Assembly: GCF_011769525.1 (NCBI RefSeq)
Contig: NZ_CP050440.1
Location: 2,047,501 to 2,111,500 of the forward strand
DNA length: 64,000 nt
Source of the DNA: Tolypothrix sp. PCC 7910
GTDB taxonomy: Bacteria > Cyanobacteriota > Cyanobacteriia > Cyanobacteriales > Nostocaceae
Reading direction: 5' to 3'
Shown here: positions 8,980 to 17,922 of the stretch, in pieces
Numbering within the stretch: position 1 is the first letter of the stretch
Layout: each line of letters starts with the position of its first letter
Translations under genes and position numbers: made by a program
The notes under the pieces: model-generated
Seen by the model: the letters and a program-made list of their open reading frames with translations, nothing else
The model's database searches: none
Told to the model about the DNA's origin: nothing

Positions 8980-11679
8980 CTACACCTCTACCTTGTGAAA
9001 TCCGACATCACCATCGAAAAAGTCCGGGGTGCTGTGATAGAGTGCGGCATCGATACGACAACCTTGATAGGCTAGAACATATAATTCTTTCAGGTCGTTC
9101 ATTAGCGGATAGCGAGGGTTTGCGCCTGTGCATTGGTCGTCAAATGCTTGTTCTGCCATTTCTTCCAGCTTGGCATAGAATTCTTGATCCTCATCTCCCA
9201 GCGCTTGTTTAATCGTGGCAGGAATATCAATTTGACGTTTGAGATTCTCAATTTCCCTAATCAACAATTCCACTTTTTCATCGGCTGTATTGCCACCTAA
9301 GCGCAAGTGGTCGGCTATTTGAGCATATCTGTCCTTAGCATTAGGATATTTGTATTGCGGGAATATTGCTTGCTTGAATGGAATATCCGTAGCGTTGTAG
9401 CGGATGACGTGGGAAATCATCAAGGCGTTAGCTAGTCCGTGGGGAACATGGAAGGTGGAACCAAGTTTGTGCGCCATTGAGTGACAAATACCCAAGAAGG
9501 CATTCGCAAAGGCCATACCTGCAATTGTGGCGGCGTAATGTACTTTTTCCCGTGCTTTCGGGTCGTTCGCACCATTTTTATAGGCGCTTGGTAAATATTT
9601 GAACAATAATCTGATTGCTTGTAGTGCCAAACCATCTGTAAATTCGCTTGCCATTACCGATACGTAGGCTTCTAAGGCATGAGTTAACGCATCAATACCA
9701 CCGTATGCCGTTAATTTTTTGGGCATATCTAAGGTCAGTTCCGGGTCTGCGATCGCAATATTCGGAGTCAGGGCATAATCTGCTAAGGGGTATTTCACGC
9801 CTACTCTGTCATCTGTGACTACTGCAAAGGGTGTTACTTCTGAACCAGTACCTGAAGTTGTAGGAATCGCCACCATGATTGCTTTTTGTCCCAAAGGCGG
9901 TAATTCATAAACCCGCTTGCGGATATCCATAAACCGCATCGCCAAGCCTTCAAATTCCACATCGGGATATTCGTACATCAACCACATGACTTTAGCTGCG
10001 TCCATTGGCGAACCGCCACCAATGGCAATAATTACATCCGGTTGATAACTTCTGAGTAAAGCTAATCCCTTATTGACATTCGATAATGTGGGGTCAGGTT
10101 CAACATCGTGAAATACGTCATGTCTCACGCCAATTTCGTCTAACACCTGGGTAACTTTATCGACTATTCCTAAATCAAATAACGGTTTATCTGTAATGAT
10201 AAAGGCGCGTTGTTTACCTACTAAGTCTCGTAAAGCTATAGGTAAACAACCATATTTGAAATAGACTTTAGGTGGAATTCGGAACCACAACATATTTTGT
10301 CGACGTTGCGATACCGTCTTAATATTTACCAAGTGATGCGGTGTGACGTTATCGGAAACTGTATTACCTCCCCAAGTACCACAACCTAAAGTTAAAGATG
10401 GGTCTAGCTTAAAGTTATATAAATCGCCAATTGCGCCTTGAGAAGATGGCGTATTAATCAGGACACGCCCGGTTTTCATTTTATTCTCAAAATAAGCAAT
10501 GTCATCTAAATTTGCAGGGTTTGTATACAGTACTGATGTATGTCCTAGCCCACCAAATTCTATCAATTGTTCGGCTTTATCTACAGCTTCATGGAAAGTC
10601 GAGGCACGATACATAGCCAAGATTGGTGACAATTTTTCATAAGCAAAAGCTTCACTAGATCCCACTGTATCAACTTCACCAATTAAGACTTTATAAATTT
10701 TGGGTGCTTGGAAATAATTATCTTCACCCCAGTCGTCATTTGGAAGAGAAATTCCTGCTAACTTCGCTAAATTCTCTACTGATTGTCCTACAATTGCTGG
10801 GTTTAATCTGCCATCTTTTAAAATTACATTACCCAGCTTTTGTTTTTCCTCATCATTGAGGAAATATGCGCCTCTGCTGATAAATTCTTGTTTGACTTTT
10901 TCGTAAACATCATCAACTACAACAACTGATTGTTCCGAAGCACAAATCATACCGTTGTCGAAGGTTTTACTTAATAAAATTGAACTAACAGCAGTTTGAA
11001 TGTGGGCGCTACTATCAATTACTGCTGGAGTATTCCCAGCACCCACACCTAACGATGGATTACCAGAAGAATAAGCAGCACGCACCATTCCCGGCCCGCC
11101 AGTGGCTAAAATTAATCTAATATCTGGATGTTGCATTAAAGCTTTAGATAAATCTACCGTTGGCTCATCAATCCAACCAATAATATCTTCTGGCGCACCT
11201 GCAGCAATTGCAGCTTTCAGGATAATTTTTGCTGATTCGACAGTGCATTTTTTCGATTTAGGATGGGGCGAAAATATAATGGCGTTACGAGTTTTTAAAG
11301 CAATTAACGCCTTAAAAATTGTTGTCGCAGTTGGGTTAGTTACAGGGACAATTCCAGCAACAATCCCTACAGGTTCAGAAATCTTTTGAATCCCAAATGT
11401 ATGGTCTTCTTCCACAATGCCGCAGGTTTTTTCATGTTTGTATTTGTTGTAGATAAATTCTGAGGCAAAGTGATTTTTAATCACTTTATCTTCTACAATT
11501 CCCATACCTGTTTCTGCAACTGCCATTTTAGCGAGACGAATCCGTTCTGCATTCGCAGCTAAAGCTGCTTTTTTAAAGATTAAATCTACTTGTTCTTGAG
11601 AGTAATTTGCATATTTGGCTTGGGCGGCTTTTACTTTTTGTACAAGTAATTCTAATTCTTCGATATTAGTGATTTTCAT
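8980..11679 (-). CDS. adhE: Bifunctional acetaldehyde-CoA / alcohol dehydrogenase
   Basis: Reduces acetyl-CoA to acetaldehyde and then ethanol, reoxidising two NADH in fermentation. At 899 residues it is full length. Residues 1-440 are the aldehyde dehydrogenase half, with catalytic Cys246 in FDNGMICASEQS and the nucleotide-site region GGPGMVRAAYSSG. A linker follows. Residues 450-899 are the iron-dependent alcohol dehydrogenase half, with AIGGGSPMDAAK, TTSGTGSEVTPFAV and the metal-binding histidines in GICHSMAHKLG and FHVPHGLANA. It is the last gene of the pflB-pflA-adhE series; the gap to pflA is 80 bp, consistent with co-transcription. AdhE enzymes usually form spirosome filaments; this is family knowledge and not visible here. 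Confidence 0.97.
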   Translation of the reverse strand: MKITNIEELELLVQKVKAAQAKYANYSQEQVDLIFKKAALAANAERIRLAKMAVAETGMGIVEDKVIKNHFASEFIYNKYKHEKTCGIVEEDHTFGIQKISEPVGIVAGIVPVTNPTATTIFKALIALKTRNAIIFSPHPKSKKCTVESAKIILKAAIAAGAPEDIIGWIDEPTVDLSKALMQHPDIRLILATGGPGMVRAAYSSGNPSLGVGAGNTPAVIDSSAHIQTAVSSILLSKTFDNGMICASEQSVVVVDDVYEKVKQEFISRGAYFLNDEEKQKLGNVILKDGRLNPAIVGQSVENLAKLAGISLPNDDWGEDNYFQAPKIYKVLIGEVDTVGSSEAFAYEKLSPILAMYRASTFHEAVDKAEQLIEFGGLGHTSVLYTNPANLDDIAYFENKMKTGRVLINTPSSQGAIGDLYNFKLDPSLTLGCGTWGGNTVSDNVTPHHLVNIKTVSQRRQNMLWFRIPPKVYFKYGCLPIALRDLVGKQRAFIITDKPLFDLGIVDKVTQVLDEIGVRHDVFHDVEPDPTLSNVNKGLALLRSYQPDVIIAIGGGSPMDAAKVMWLMYEYPDVEFEGLAMRFMDIRKRVYELPPLGQKAIMVAIPTTSGTGSEVTPFAVVTDDRVGVKYPLADYALTPNIAIADPELTLDMPKKLTAYGGIDALTHALEAYVSVMASEFTDGLALQAIRLLFKYLPSAYKNGANDPKAREKVHYAATIAGMAFANAFLGICHSMAHKLGSTFHVPHGLANALMISHVIRYNATDIPFKQAIFPQYKYPNAKDRYAQIADHLRLGGNTADEKVELLIREIENLKRQIDIPATIKQALGDEDQEFYAKLEEMAEQAFDDQCTGANPRYPLMNDLKELYVLAYQGCRIDAALYHSTPDFFDGDVGFHKVEV

Positions 11680-11759
11680 ATTTCTTCCTTTGGCAGAATT
11701 TTCTACAGAGATTTCACTCGTAAGGTTTCAACTAATCAAACTTCGTTCCAGACAACTAC

Positions 11760-12563
11760 TTAAATCGCAAAAATTTCTCTACTGCGAAATATATCTAATG
11801 CTGCTTGTATTTGTTCTGGAGATGGTGGGGAAGTATTTTTTAAGAGGTATTCGTATCCTAATTCTTGCCATTTATATTCTCCCATTTTATGAAACGGCAA
11901 GACCTCTAATCTTTCAACATTCTTGAAGGGAGCAATAAAATCTGCTAGCCCAGTCATATTTTCTCTATTATCAGTTAGACCTGGAACTAGAACAAATCGC
12001 ATCCAAGTAGGCTTATTAATTTCATTCAGATATTTAGCAAATGCTAAGGTTGGTTCAATGTTACCACCTGTAACTTTAGTGTAAGTTGCTGAGTCAAATG
12101 ATTTCATATCCAGCAAAACTAAATCTACAAATTCTAATACAGATTTAGCTGATGTTAAATTACAAAATCCTGAAGTATTTAAAGCTGTGTGAATACCTAA
12201 TTCTTGGCAACGTTTAAATATTTCTCTGACAAATCCAGCTTGCATCAATGGTTCTCCACCACTGATGGTCACACCTCCATGAGAATATCTCATATAAGAT
12301 GTATATTTCTGAATTTCTATTACTAGTTCGTCAACGCTGACTTGCTTACCATTTTCTAGATAGCGGGAATCAACATTGCTGCAATAAAGGCAGCGCAGAG
12401 GACAACCAGATGTGAAAATTAAGAATCGAATACCAGGCCCGTCAACTGCTGCACAACTTTCTATAGAATGGATGTAGCCGGAAGTAATTATCTCTGGCAA
12501 TCTTTGATTATTTTCTATTGTGTGATTTTCATTTGAACAATTGGGGAATTTGAGATTGTGCAT
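11760..12563 (-). CDS. pflA: Pyruvate formate-lyase activating enzyme (radical SAM)
   Basis: Installs the glycyl radical on pyruvate formate-lyase using S-adenosylmethionine and a [4Fe-4S] cluster. The cluster motif CPLRCLYC (CX3CX2C) lies at residues 54-61, preceded by AAVDGPGIRFLIFTSG. GGVTISGGEP is the SAM-binding GGE stretch, and later motifs VLLDMKS and VLVPGLTDN are typical of PflA. The start was placed at 12563 (267 residues) because AGAAGG precedes it at good spacing; a longer frame reaches 12632 but adds no conserved sequence. It lies between pflB and adhE, all on the minus strand. Confidence 0.95.
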   Translation of the reverse strand: MHNLKFPNCSNENHTIENNQRLPEIITSGYIHSIESCAAVDGPGIRFLIFTSGCPLRCLYCSNVDSRYLENGKQVSVDELVIEIQKYTSYMRYSHGGVTISGGEPLMQAGFVREIFKRCQELGIHTALNTSGFCNLTSAKSVLEFVDLVLLDMKSFDSATYTKVTGGNIEPTLAFAKYLNEINKPTWMRFVLVPGLTDNRENMTGLADFIAPFKNVERLEVLPFHKMGEYKWQELGYEYLLKNTSPPSPEQIQAALDIFRSREIFAI

Positions 12564-13031
12564 AAGTTCTACCTTCTTTAAAATCAGCCATCGACCTGGC
12601 TTTTCACTCTTACTTTGAGTTATAGGTAACAAATGTGAGGAAGTTGTGGGGATATTTTTGTGTCCACAATTAATTTCAGAAAATAAATTTGCTTTTGTAT
12701 GATCCCCATTCGATATGCATCAAAATAGGGAAACTTGAGGTTAAGTATAAGTTAAGGAATCATGATATTTAAATTTTTTGAGTAAGGAAATAAGGGCAGC
12801 AAAATGCATACCACACAAGAGTTTGATAGCATTTGATTTGCACATGAGATATTTTTTAGGGGTAGCAATTTTAAATTTAATGTTGTATGGGATTGCAAAA
12901 AAAATATCCCCGATTTTTCTGAAAAGTTGGGGATATAATTATCTCTTTTTTGTAAGTGTTTAGACGCAACAATACGCTTTTTATCAGAGTAGAATCGCAT
13001 CTAGATAGCTAGTTTTTCAGACTGCTGAACC
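12564..13031 (-). other. Intergenic space between pflB and pflA with a palindromic repeat
   Basis: A 468-bp gap inside an otherwise co-directed module, so pflA may have its own promoter. It holds one recognisable feature, a hairpin at 12904-12936: ATATCCCC and GGGGATAT arms with a partly wobble-paired inner stem, related to the palindrome at 8458-8486. No reading frame in it was credible. Confidence 0.55.
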
Positions 13032-15260
13032 TTAAAATCGTTCGTGGAATGTCCGCTGAATCACATCAAGTTGCTGTTCGCGGGACAATTTAATAAAGTT
13101 CACCGCATAACCAGACACTCGAATAGTTAATTGCGGATATAACTCTGGATGTTCCATAGCATCCATCAACATTTCTCGCTGCAAGACGTTAACGTTGATT
13201 TGATGTCCGCCATCATGGAAGTACCCATCAAGCATTCCTACAAGGTTGCTGATTTGATCGACTTCTAACTTACCTAAAGCAGATGGTACAACCGAGAAGG
13301 TGTTGGAAATACCATCTTGCGCGTATTCATAGGGAAGTTTGGCTACTGATTCTAGAGAAGCTACTGCGCCTTTACTATCACGTCCGTGCATTGGGTTCGC
13401 ACCAGGCGCGAAGGGTTCTCCAGCTTTTCTTCCATCGGGTGTGTTCCCTGTTTTCTTCCCATAGACAACGTTGGAGGTAATCGTCAGTACCGATTGTGTG
13501 GGTGTGGCTTGGCGATAAGTTGGATGTTTACGCAGTTCAGTCATGAATGCGGTAACCAAATCCACGGCTATTTCATCAACTTGATTGTCATTGTTACCAT
13601 ATTTAGGGAAATCGCCAGTAATTTCATAATCGACAGCTAATCCGGTTTCATTCCGCAAAACTTTGACTTTGGCGTATTTGATGGCGGATAACGCATCAGT
13701 TACCACCGATAAACCTGCAATCCCGCAAGCCATTGTGCGTAAAATATCCCTGTCGTGCAAGGCCATTTCAATGCGTTCGTAGCAGTATTTATCGTGCATG
13801 TAATGGATGACATTGAGGGTATTGATATAAGCTTTTGCTAACCACGCCATCATGATTTCTAACTGATCCCACACCTGTTGATAGTCTAGATATTCCGATG
13901 TGATTGGTGCGATCGCAGGTGCAACTTGTTCCCCTGATTTTTCATCCTTACCACCATTGATGGCGTACAGCAAGCACTTAGCCAGATTGACTCGTGCACC
14001 AAAAAACTGCATCTGCTTCCCAACTCTCATCGCGGAGACACAACAGGCGATCGCATAATCATCTCCCCAGTACAGGCGCATTAAATCGTCGTTTTCGTAC
14101 TGGATAGAGCTAGTATCAATTGAAACTTTTGCACAGTAACGTTTAAAGTTATCTGGCAAGCTTTCTGACCATAACACTGTTAAATTTGGTTCTGGTGCAG
14201 CACCTAAATTATACAAAGTATGCAGGATACGGAAACTATTTTTCGTCACCAAAGGCTTGCCATCTTCACTAACACCACCAACACATTCTGTAACCCACGT
14301 GGGATCGCCGGAGAAGAGTTGATTGTAATCCGGTGTCCGCAAAAATCTCACCATTCGTAGTTTCATTACGAAATGATCCATGAGTTCTTGCACTTCGGAT
14401 TCGGTGATTGTCCCTTGTTGTAAGTCTCGCTCAAAGTAGATATCCAAGAACGTTGAAACTCGTCCCAACGACATCGCCGCACCGTTTTGTTCTTTGACAG
14501 CTGCAAGGTAGCCAAAATATAGCCACTGCACAGCTGCTTTTGCTGTAGCTGCGGGTTGACTAATATCAAACCCATAGCTTGCAGCCATTGTCTTCAGTTC
14601 AAACAATGCTTTGATTTGTTCAGAAATTTCCTCACGCTGGCGAATCGTCTCTTCGTTGATCACATCCAACTCTAAAGACTGCAGTTGTGCTTTTTTGTCT
14701 TCAATCAGAGCATCAACGCCATACAAAGCTACTCTTCGATAGTCTCCGACAATTCTGCCCCGTCCGTAAGAATCAGGCAAGCCGGTAATGATCCCATAGT
14801 GACGACATAAGCGCATTTCGCGGGTATAAGCATCAAATACGCCATCGTTATGAGTTTTGCGGTATTTGGTAAATATCTCTGCAGTTTTGGGATTCAGTTC
14901 GTAACCGTAAGCTTTGAGCGCATCTTTAACCACACGAATCCCACCTAACGGCATAATTGCGCGTTTGAGCGGTTTATCGGTTTGTAATCCTACTACTTGT
15001 TCTAGTTCCCGGTTAATATAACCCGGTTGATGGGAGGTAATTGTCGAGACAACCTCTGTATCTGTATCGAGAATCCCCTTTTCGCGTTCAACTGACATTA
15101 ATTCCTTGACTTGATCCCAGAGTTTTTGAGTGGTTGCAGTTGTAGCTGCTAAAAAAGATTCATCACCATTGTAAAGAGTGTAATTGTTTTGGATGAAGTC
15201 GCGGACGTTGATTTCTTCGATCCATTTGCCACTATTAAAGCCTTTCCATTGTGCCAACAT
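13032..15260 (-). CDS. pflB: Formate C-acetyltransferase (pyruvate formate-lyase)
   Basis: Glycyl-radical enzyme that splits pyruvate with CoA into acetyl-CoA and formate under anoxia. The start at 15260 gives 742 residues and aligns with the usual beginning ([20 protein letters not shown]); a GTG at 15329 would add 23 residues of no known pattern. The adjacent active cysteines are in [12 protein letters not shown] (about 406-407), and the radical glycine is in RVSGYAVNF near the C-terminus (about 717). [14 protein letters not shown] and the terminal QRTFHERF are also conserved. Together with PflA and AdhE it forms a mixed-acid/ethanol fermentation route. PflB occurs only in some cyanobacteria. 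Confidence 0.96.
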   Translation of the reverse strand: MLAQWKGFNSGKWIEEINVRDFIQNNYTLYNGDESFLAATTATTQKLWDQVKELMSVEREKGILDTDTEVVSTITSHQPGYINRELEQVVGLQTDKPLKRAIMPLGGIRVVKDALKAYGYELNPKTAEIFTKYRKTHNDGVFDAYTREMRLCRHYGIITGLPDSYGRGRIVGDYRRVALYGVDALIEDKKAQLQSLELDVINEETIRQREEISEQIKALFELKTMAASYGFDISQPAATAKAAVQWLYFGYLAAVKEQNGAAMSLGRVSTFLDIYFERDLQQGTITESEVQELMDHFVMKLRMVRFLRTPDYNQLFSGDPTWVTECVGGVSEDGKPLVTKNSFRILHTLYNLGAAPEPNLTVLWSESLPDNFKRYCAKVSIDTSSIQYENDDLMRLYWGDDYAIACCVSAMRVGKQMQFFGARVNLAKCLLYAINGGKDEKSGEQVAPAIAPITSEYLDYQQVWDQLEIMMAWLAKAYINTLNVIHYMHDKYCYERIEMALHDRDILRTMACGIAGLSVVTDALSAIKYAKVKVLRNETGLAVDYEITGDFPKYGNNDNQVDEIAVDLVTAFMTELRKHPTYRQATPTQSVLTITSNVVYGKKTGNTPDGRKAGEPFAPGANPMHGRDSKGAVASLESVAKLPYEYAQDGISNTFSVVPSALGKLEVDQISNLVGMLDGYFHDGGHQINVNVLQREMLMDAMEHPELYPQLTIRVSGYAVNFIKLSREQQLDVIQRTFHERF

Positions 15261-15370
15261 CTTTGAGATGTCCCCCAGTTGATGAAGCTGATAATTGACT
15301 GCGGTATCTTTTGCGGGATAACGTAGCACATTTGACTTTTATATTAACAACACCTTTAGGAAAAAAAGAG

Positions 15371-15503
15371 GGTAAGGGACTTCCAAATAAAAAAATAATT
15401 ATCGCTTTGGCAAGCAGAGGGAGCAGAGGAAGCAGAGGAGGAAGAATACAATTATGGTCTTCGCTCCGAACAATGGATAATTTAATTTCTGGAAGTCCTG
15501 GAA
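15371..15503. repeat. MITE-like element, long copy (AGGGACTTCC ends)
   Basis: Left end GGTAAGGGACTTCCA (15371-15385) and right end TGGAAGTCC (15490-15498) face each other. Just inside are AT-rich arms with ATAATTATC and GGATAATTTAATTTC. The centre is a purine-rich stretch (GCAGAGGGAGCAGAGGAAGC). A second copy with the same ends but a shorter centre lies at 22661-22725. It occupies the divergent gap between pflB and the MoxR operon. Confidence 0.6.
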
Positions 15504-15594
15504 AATTTAGGATTATTTTATTTTTGGAATTCCCCAAAGTTACAGGTGGTAAATGGGTACATTAACTTCATGACATTCTGTGTAATGAAGGAAA

Positions 15595-16557
15595 ATGGAT
15601 AATCCTAACCTACAAACTCATCAATTGCCAAGCCAAGAAATTTATCAAAGAATTTTTAATAATATCCAAAAGGTGATCAAAGGGCAATCAACAGCAATTA
15701 GAAAATTGCTATCAGCCTTTGCTAGTGGTGGACACGTACTGTTAGAAGATTATCCAGGAACAGGCAAAACAACCTTAGCAAAAGCTCTCGCATACTCTGT
15801 AGATGTAACTTTCAAGCGGATTCAATTTACACCAGATTTGTTGCCTTCGGATATTTTAGGCTTATCCATGCTTGATCCCAACGAACGCACCTTTCATTTT
15901 CACGAAGGCCCAATTTTTGCTCATATTGTCTTGGCTGATGAAATTAACCGCGCTTCACCACGTACCCAATCCGCACTACTAGAAGCTATGGCAGAGTTTC
16001 AAGTCAGTATTGATGGGAATTTGCGAAAACTGAAAGACCCATTTTTTGTAATCGCTACTCAAAATCCTGTGGAATCTCGTGGTACTTACCCCCTCCCAGA
16101 AGCGCAAATGGATCGCTTTGCACTGCAGTTTAGTTTGGGTTATATATCCCCAGAAGATGAGGTGAATTTACTTTCTGACCAAATTCAACAACATCCTATC
16201 GATACAATTCAACCTTGTGTTGATTTGCAAGACATTATGACTTTAAAGCAGCAAGTCAAACAAGTCCGTATTTCTCAAGAATTAAAAACCTACCTTGTCG
16301 ATATTGTTAATGCGACTCGCTCGGCTCCAGGGGTGCAATTAGGTGCTAGTCCAAGAGCTTCTATTGCTTTGATGAAAATTGCTCAAGCATTAGCCTTATT
16401 TGATGGCTATGAATTTGTCACACCAGAACATATCCAAGAACTAGCGGTATCTGTAATTGCTCACCGTTTGGTTATGGAACCACAAGCACGTTTTTCTGGG
16501 AGAACCGCCACCAGTGTTGTGGAAGATATTCTCAAATCTGTTACAGTTCCCGTTTGA
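15595..16557 (+). CDS. MoxR-family AAA+ ATPase
   Basis: ATP-driven chaperone-like protein of the MoxR class. The 320 residues contain Walker A DYPGTGKTT (52-60), Walker B IVLADEINRA (111-120), the sensor region ATQNPVESRGTYPLPEAQ, and the C-terminal AAA lid with SPRASIALMKIAQAL. AAGG lies close before the ATG at 15595. It is the first gene of a three-gene series with a DUF58 protein and a transglutaminase-like membrane protein. This combination is widespread and usually linked to maturation or assembly of extracytoplasmic proteins; the specific client is unknown. Confidence 0.93.
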   Translation: MDNPNLQTHQLPSQEIYQRIFNNIQKVIKGQSTAIRKLLSAFASGGHVLLEDYPGTGKTTLAKALAYSVDVTFKRIQFTPDLLPSDILGLSMLDPNERTFHFHEGPIFAHIVLADEINRASPRTQSALLEAMAEFQVSIDGNLRKLKDPFFVIATQNPVESRGTYPLPEAQMDRFALQFSLGYISPEDEVNLLSDQIQQHPIDTIQPCVDLQDIMTLKQQVKQVRISQELKTYLVDIVNATRSAPGVQLGASPRASIALMKIAQALALFDGYEFVTPEHIQELAVSVIAHRLVMEPQARFSGRTATSVVEDILKSVTVPV

Positions 16558-16572
16558 TAGCAACCGTGAAAG

Positions 16573-17922
16573 ATGAAACTTTTTATCTATCGTCTTTTCT
16601 ATTTTAGTTATGGCATCCACCGCAAGTTAATTAGACGAGTTAGCGTTAGTGGAGTGTTGATTTTATTGCTAGCGATCGCATCTGCTGTTACTGGCTCTAG
16701 TAATGAAAGTATGAACTATCAAGTAGTGACTTTCTTATTATCTATTATCACCATTGCTATAGTTTATAGCTTGTTTTTTCGCTATCGCTTTAGTGCTAAT
16801 CGCTATCTACCTAGATTTGCAACTGCAGGTGTAAAACTCAATTACAAAATTGTCATTCATAACAAAAGCGATAAAATTCAACAGGGACTCAAACTATTTG
16901 AAAATTGGGCAGATCCCCGCCCTAATTTTCAAGATTTCCTTGCAACATCAACAACAGTCAAAATTCGTCAGCGGTCTTTAAATCAAGCTTTTGGATATGA
17001 TAGATGGCTGTGGTTAATTGCTCGTCAACAATGCGGTGTAGCTCTACCAATCAAGTTACCAGCCTTAGCACCTCATAGCAAAACAGAAATTATTGGTGAA
17101 ATCATCCCTACTCACAGAGGGATGATGCGACTAACTGGGATGACAGTAGCTAGACCCGATCCTTTTGGTTTATTTAATGCTTGTAAAACTATTTTTTTAC
17201 CCCAATCTTTATTAATTTTACCTAAGTTATATCAGCTGCCACCAATTCAACTTCCTGGCGTAAAAAAACATCAATCTGGTGGTGTAGCTTTAGCTTCTTC
17301 TGTAGGTGATTCAGAAGAATTTAGGTCATTGCGTGATTATCGTCCGGGAGATCCACTGCGAAAAATTCACTGGAAAAGCTGGGCGAAGGTTGGTAAGCCA
17401 ATTGTTAAAGAAGAACAGGATGAGTTTTTTGTCAGACACGCGTTGATTTTAGATACATTTCAAAGCGTGAACTATAGCGAAATTTTAGAATCAGCAATCT
17501 CAATTGCTGCTTCATTAGCCTGTGAAGTACAAACCCAAGAATCGTTATTAGATTTAATGTTTGTCGGTCATGAAGCTTATTGTTTTACCTTTGGTAGAGG
17601 ACTCAGCCATACTGACAAAATGCTAGAAATTTTAGCATCTGTTGTTGCCTGTCAAGATAAATCTTTTGATTCAATTATTCCTGTAGTACTAGAAAAATTA
17701 TCTTTATTGAGTGGCTGTATCTGTATCTTTCTTTGTTGGGATGAAGATAGAAAAAGATTAGTTAATTATCTCAAAACTATGGGTATCCATACTTTAGTTT
17801 TAGTTGTTACCAATCAAGCAGGTGAATTAGATAACTCTGATTTAGCCTCGATGAACGACCAACTAGCAACCTTTCATGTTTTAACTTTGGGCAATATACA
17901 AGAGGAACTAATGCATCTATGA
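16573..17922 (+). CDS. DUF58 domain membrane protein
   Basis: A 449-residue protein with two N-terminal membrane helices (about 22-43 and 52-70), a middle beta-rich region, and the DUF58 signature SEEFRSLRDYRPGDPLRKIH followed by WKSWAK. The C-terminal half has a von Willebrand A-like fold pattern (HALILDTFQS, SIAASLACEV). The gene starts 15 bp after the MoxR gene and ends with a 4-base overlap (ATGA) with the next, so translation is coupled. By family knowledge DUF58 proteins act with MoxR ATPases; the substrate is unknown. Confidence 0.9.
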   Translation: MKLFIYRLFYFSYGIHRKLIRRVSVSGVLILLLAIASAVTGSSNESMNYQVVTFLLSIITIAIVYSLFFRYRFSANRYLPRFATAGVKLNYKIVIHNKSDKIQQGLKLFENWADPRPNFQDFLATSTTVKIRQRSLNQAFGYDRWLWLIARQQCGVALPIKLPALAPHSKTEIIGEIIPTHRGMMRLTGMTVARPDPFGLFNACKTIFLPQSLLILPKLYQLPPIQLPGVKKHQSGGVALASSVGDSEEFRSLRDYRPGDPLRKIHWKSWAKVGKPIVKEEQDEFFVRHALILDTFQSVNYSEILESAISIAASLACEVQTQESLLDLMFVGHEAYCFTFGRGLSHTDKMLEILASVVACQDKSFDSIIPVVLEKLSLLSGCICIFLCWDEDRKRLVNYLKTMGIHTLVLVVTNQAGELDNSDLASMNDQLATFHVLTLGNIQEELMHL

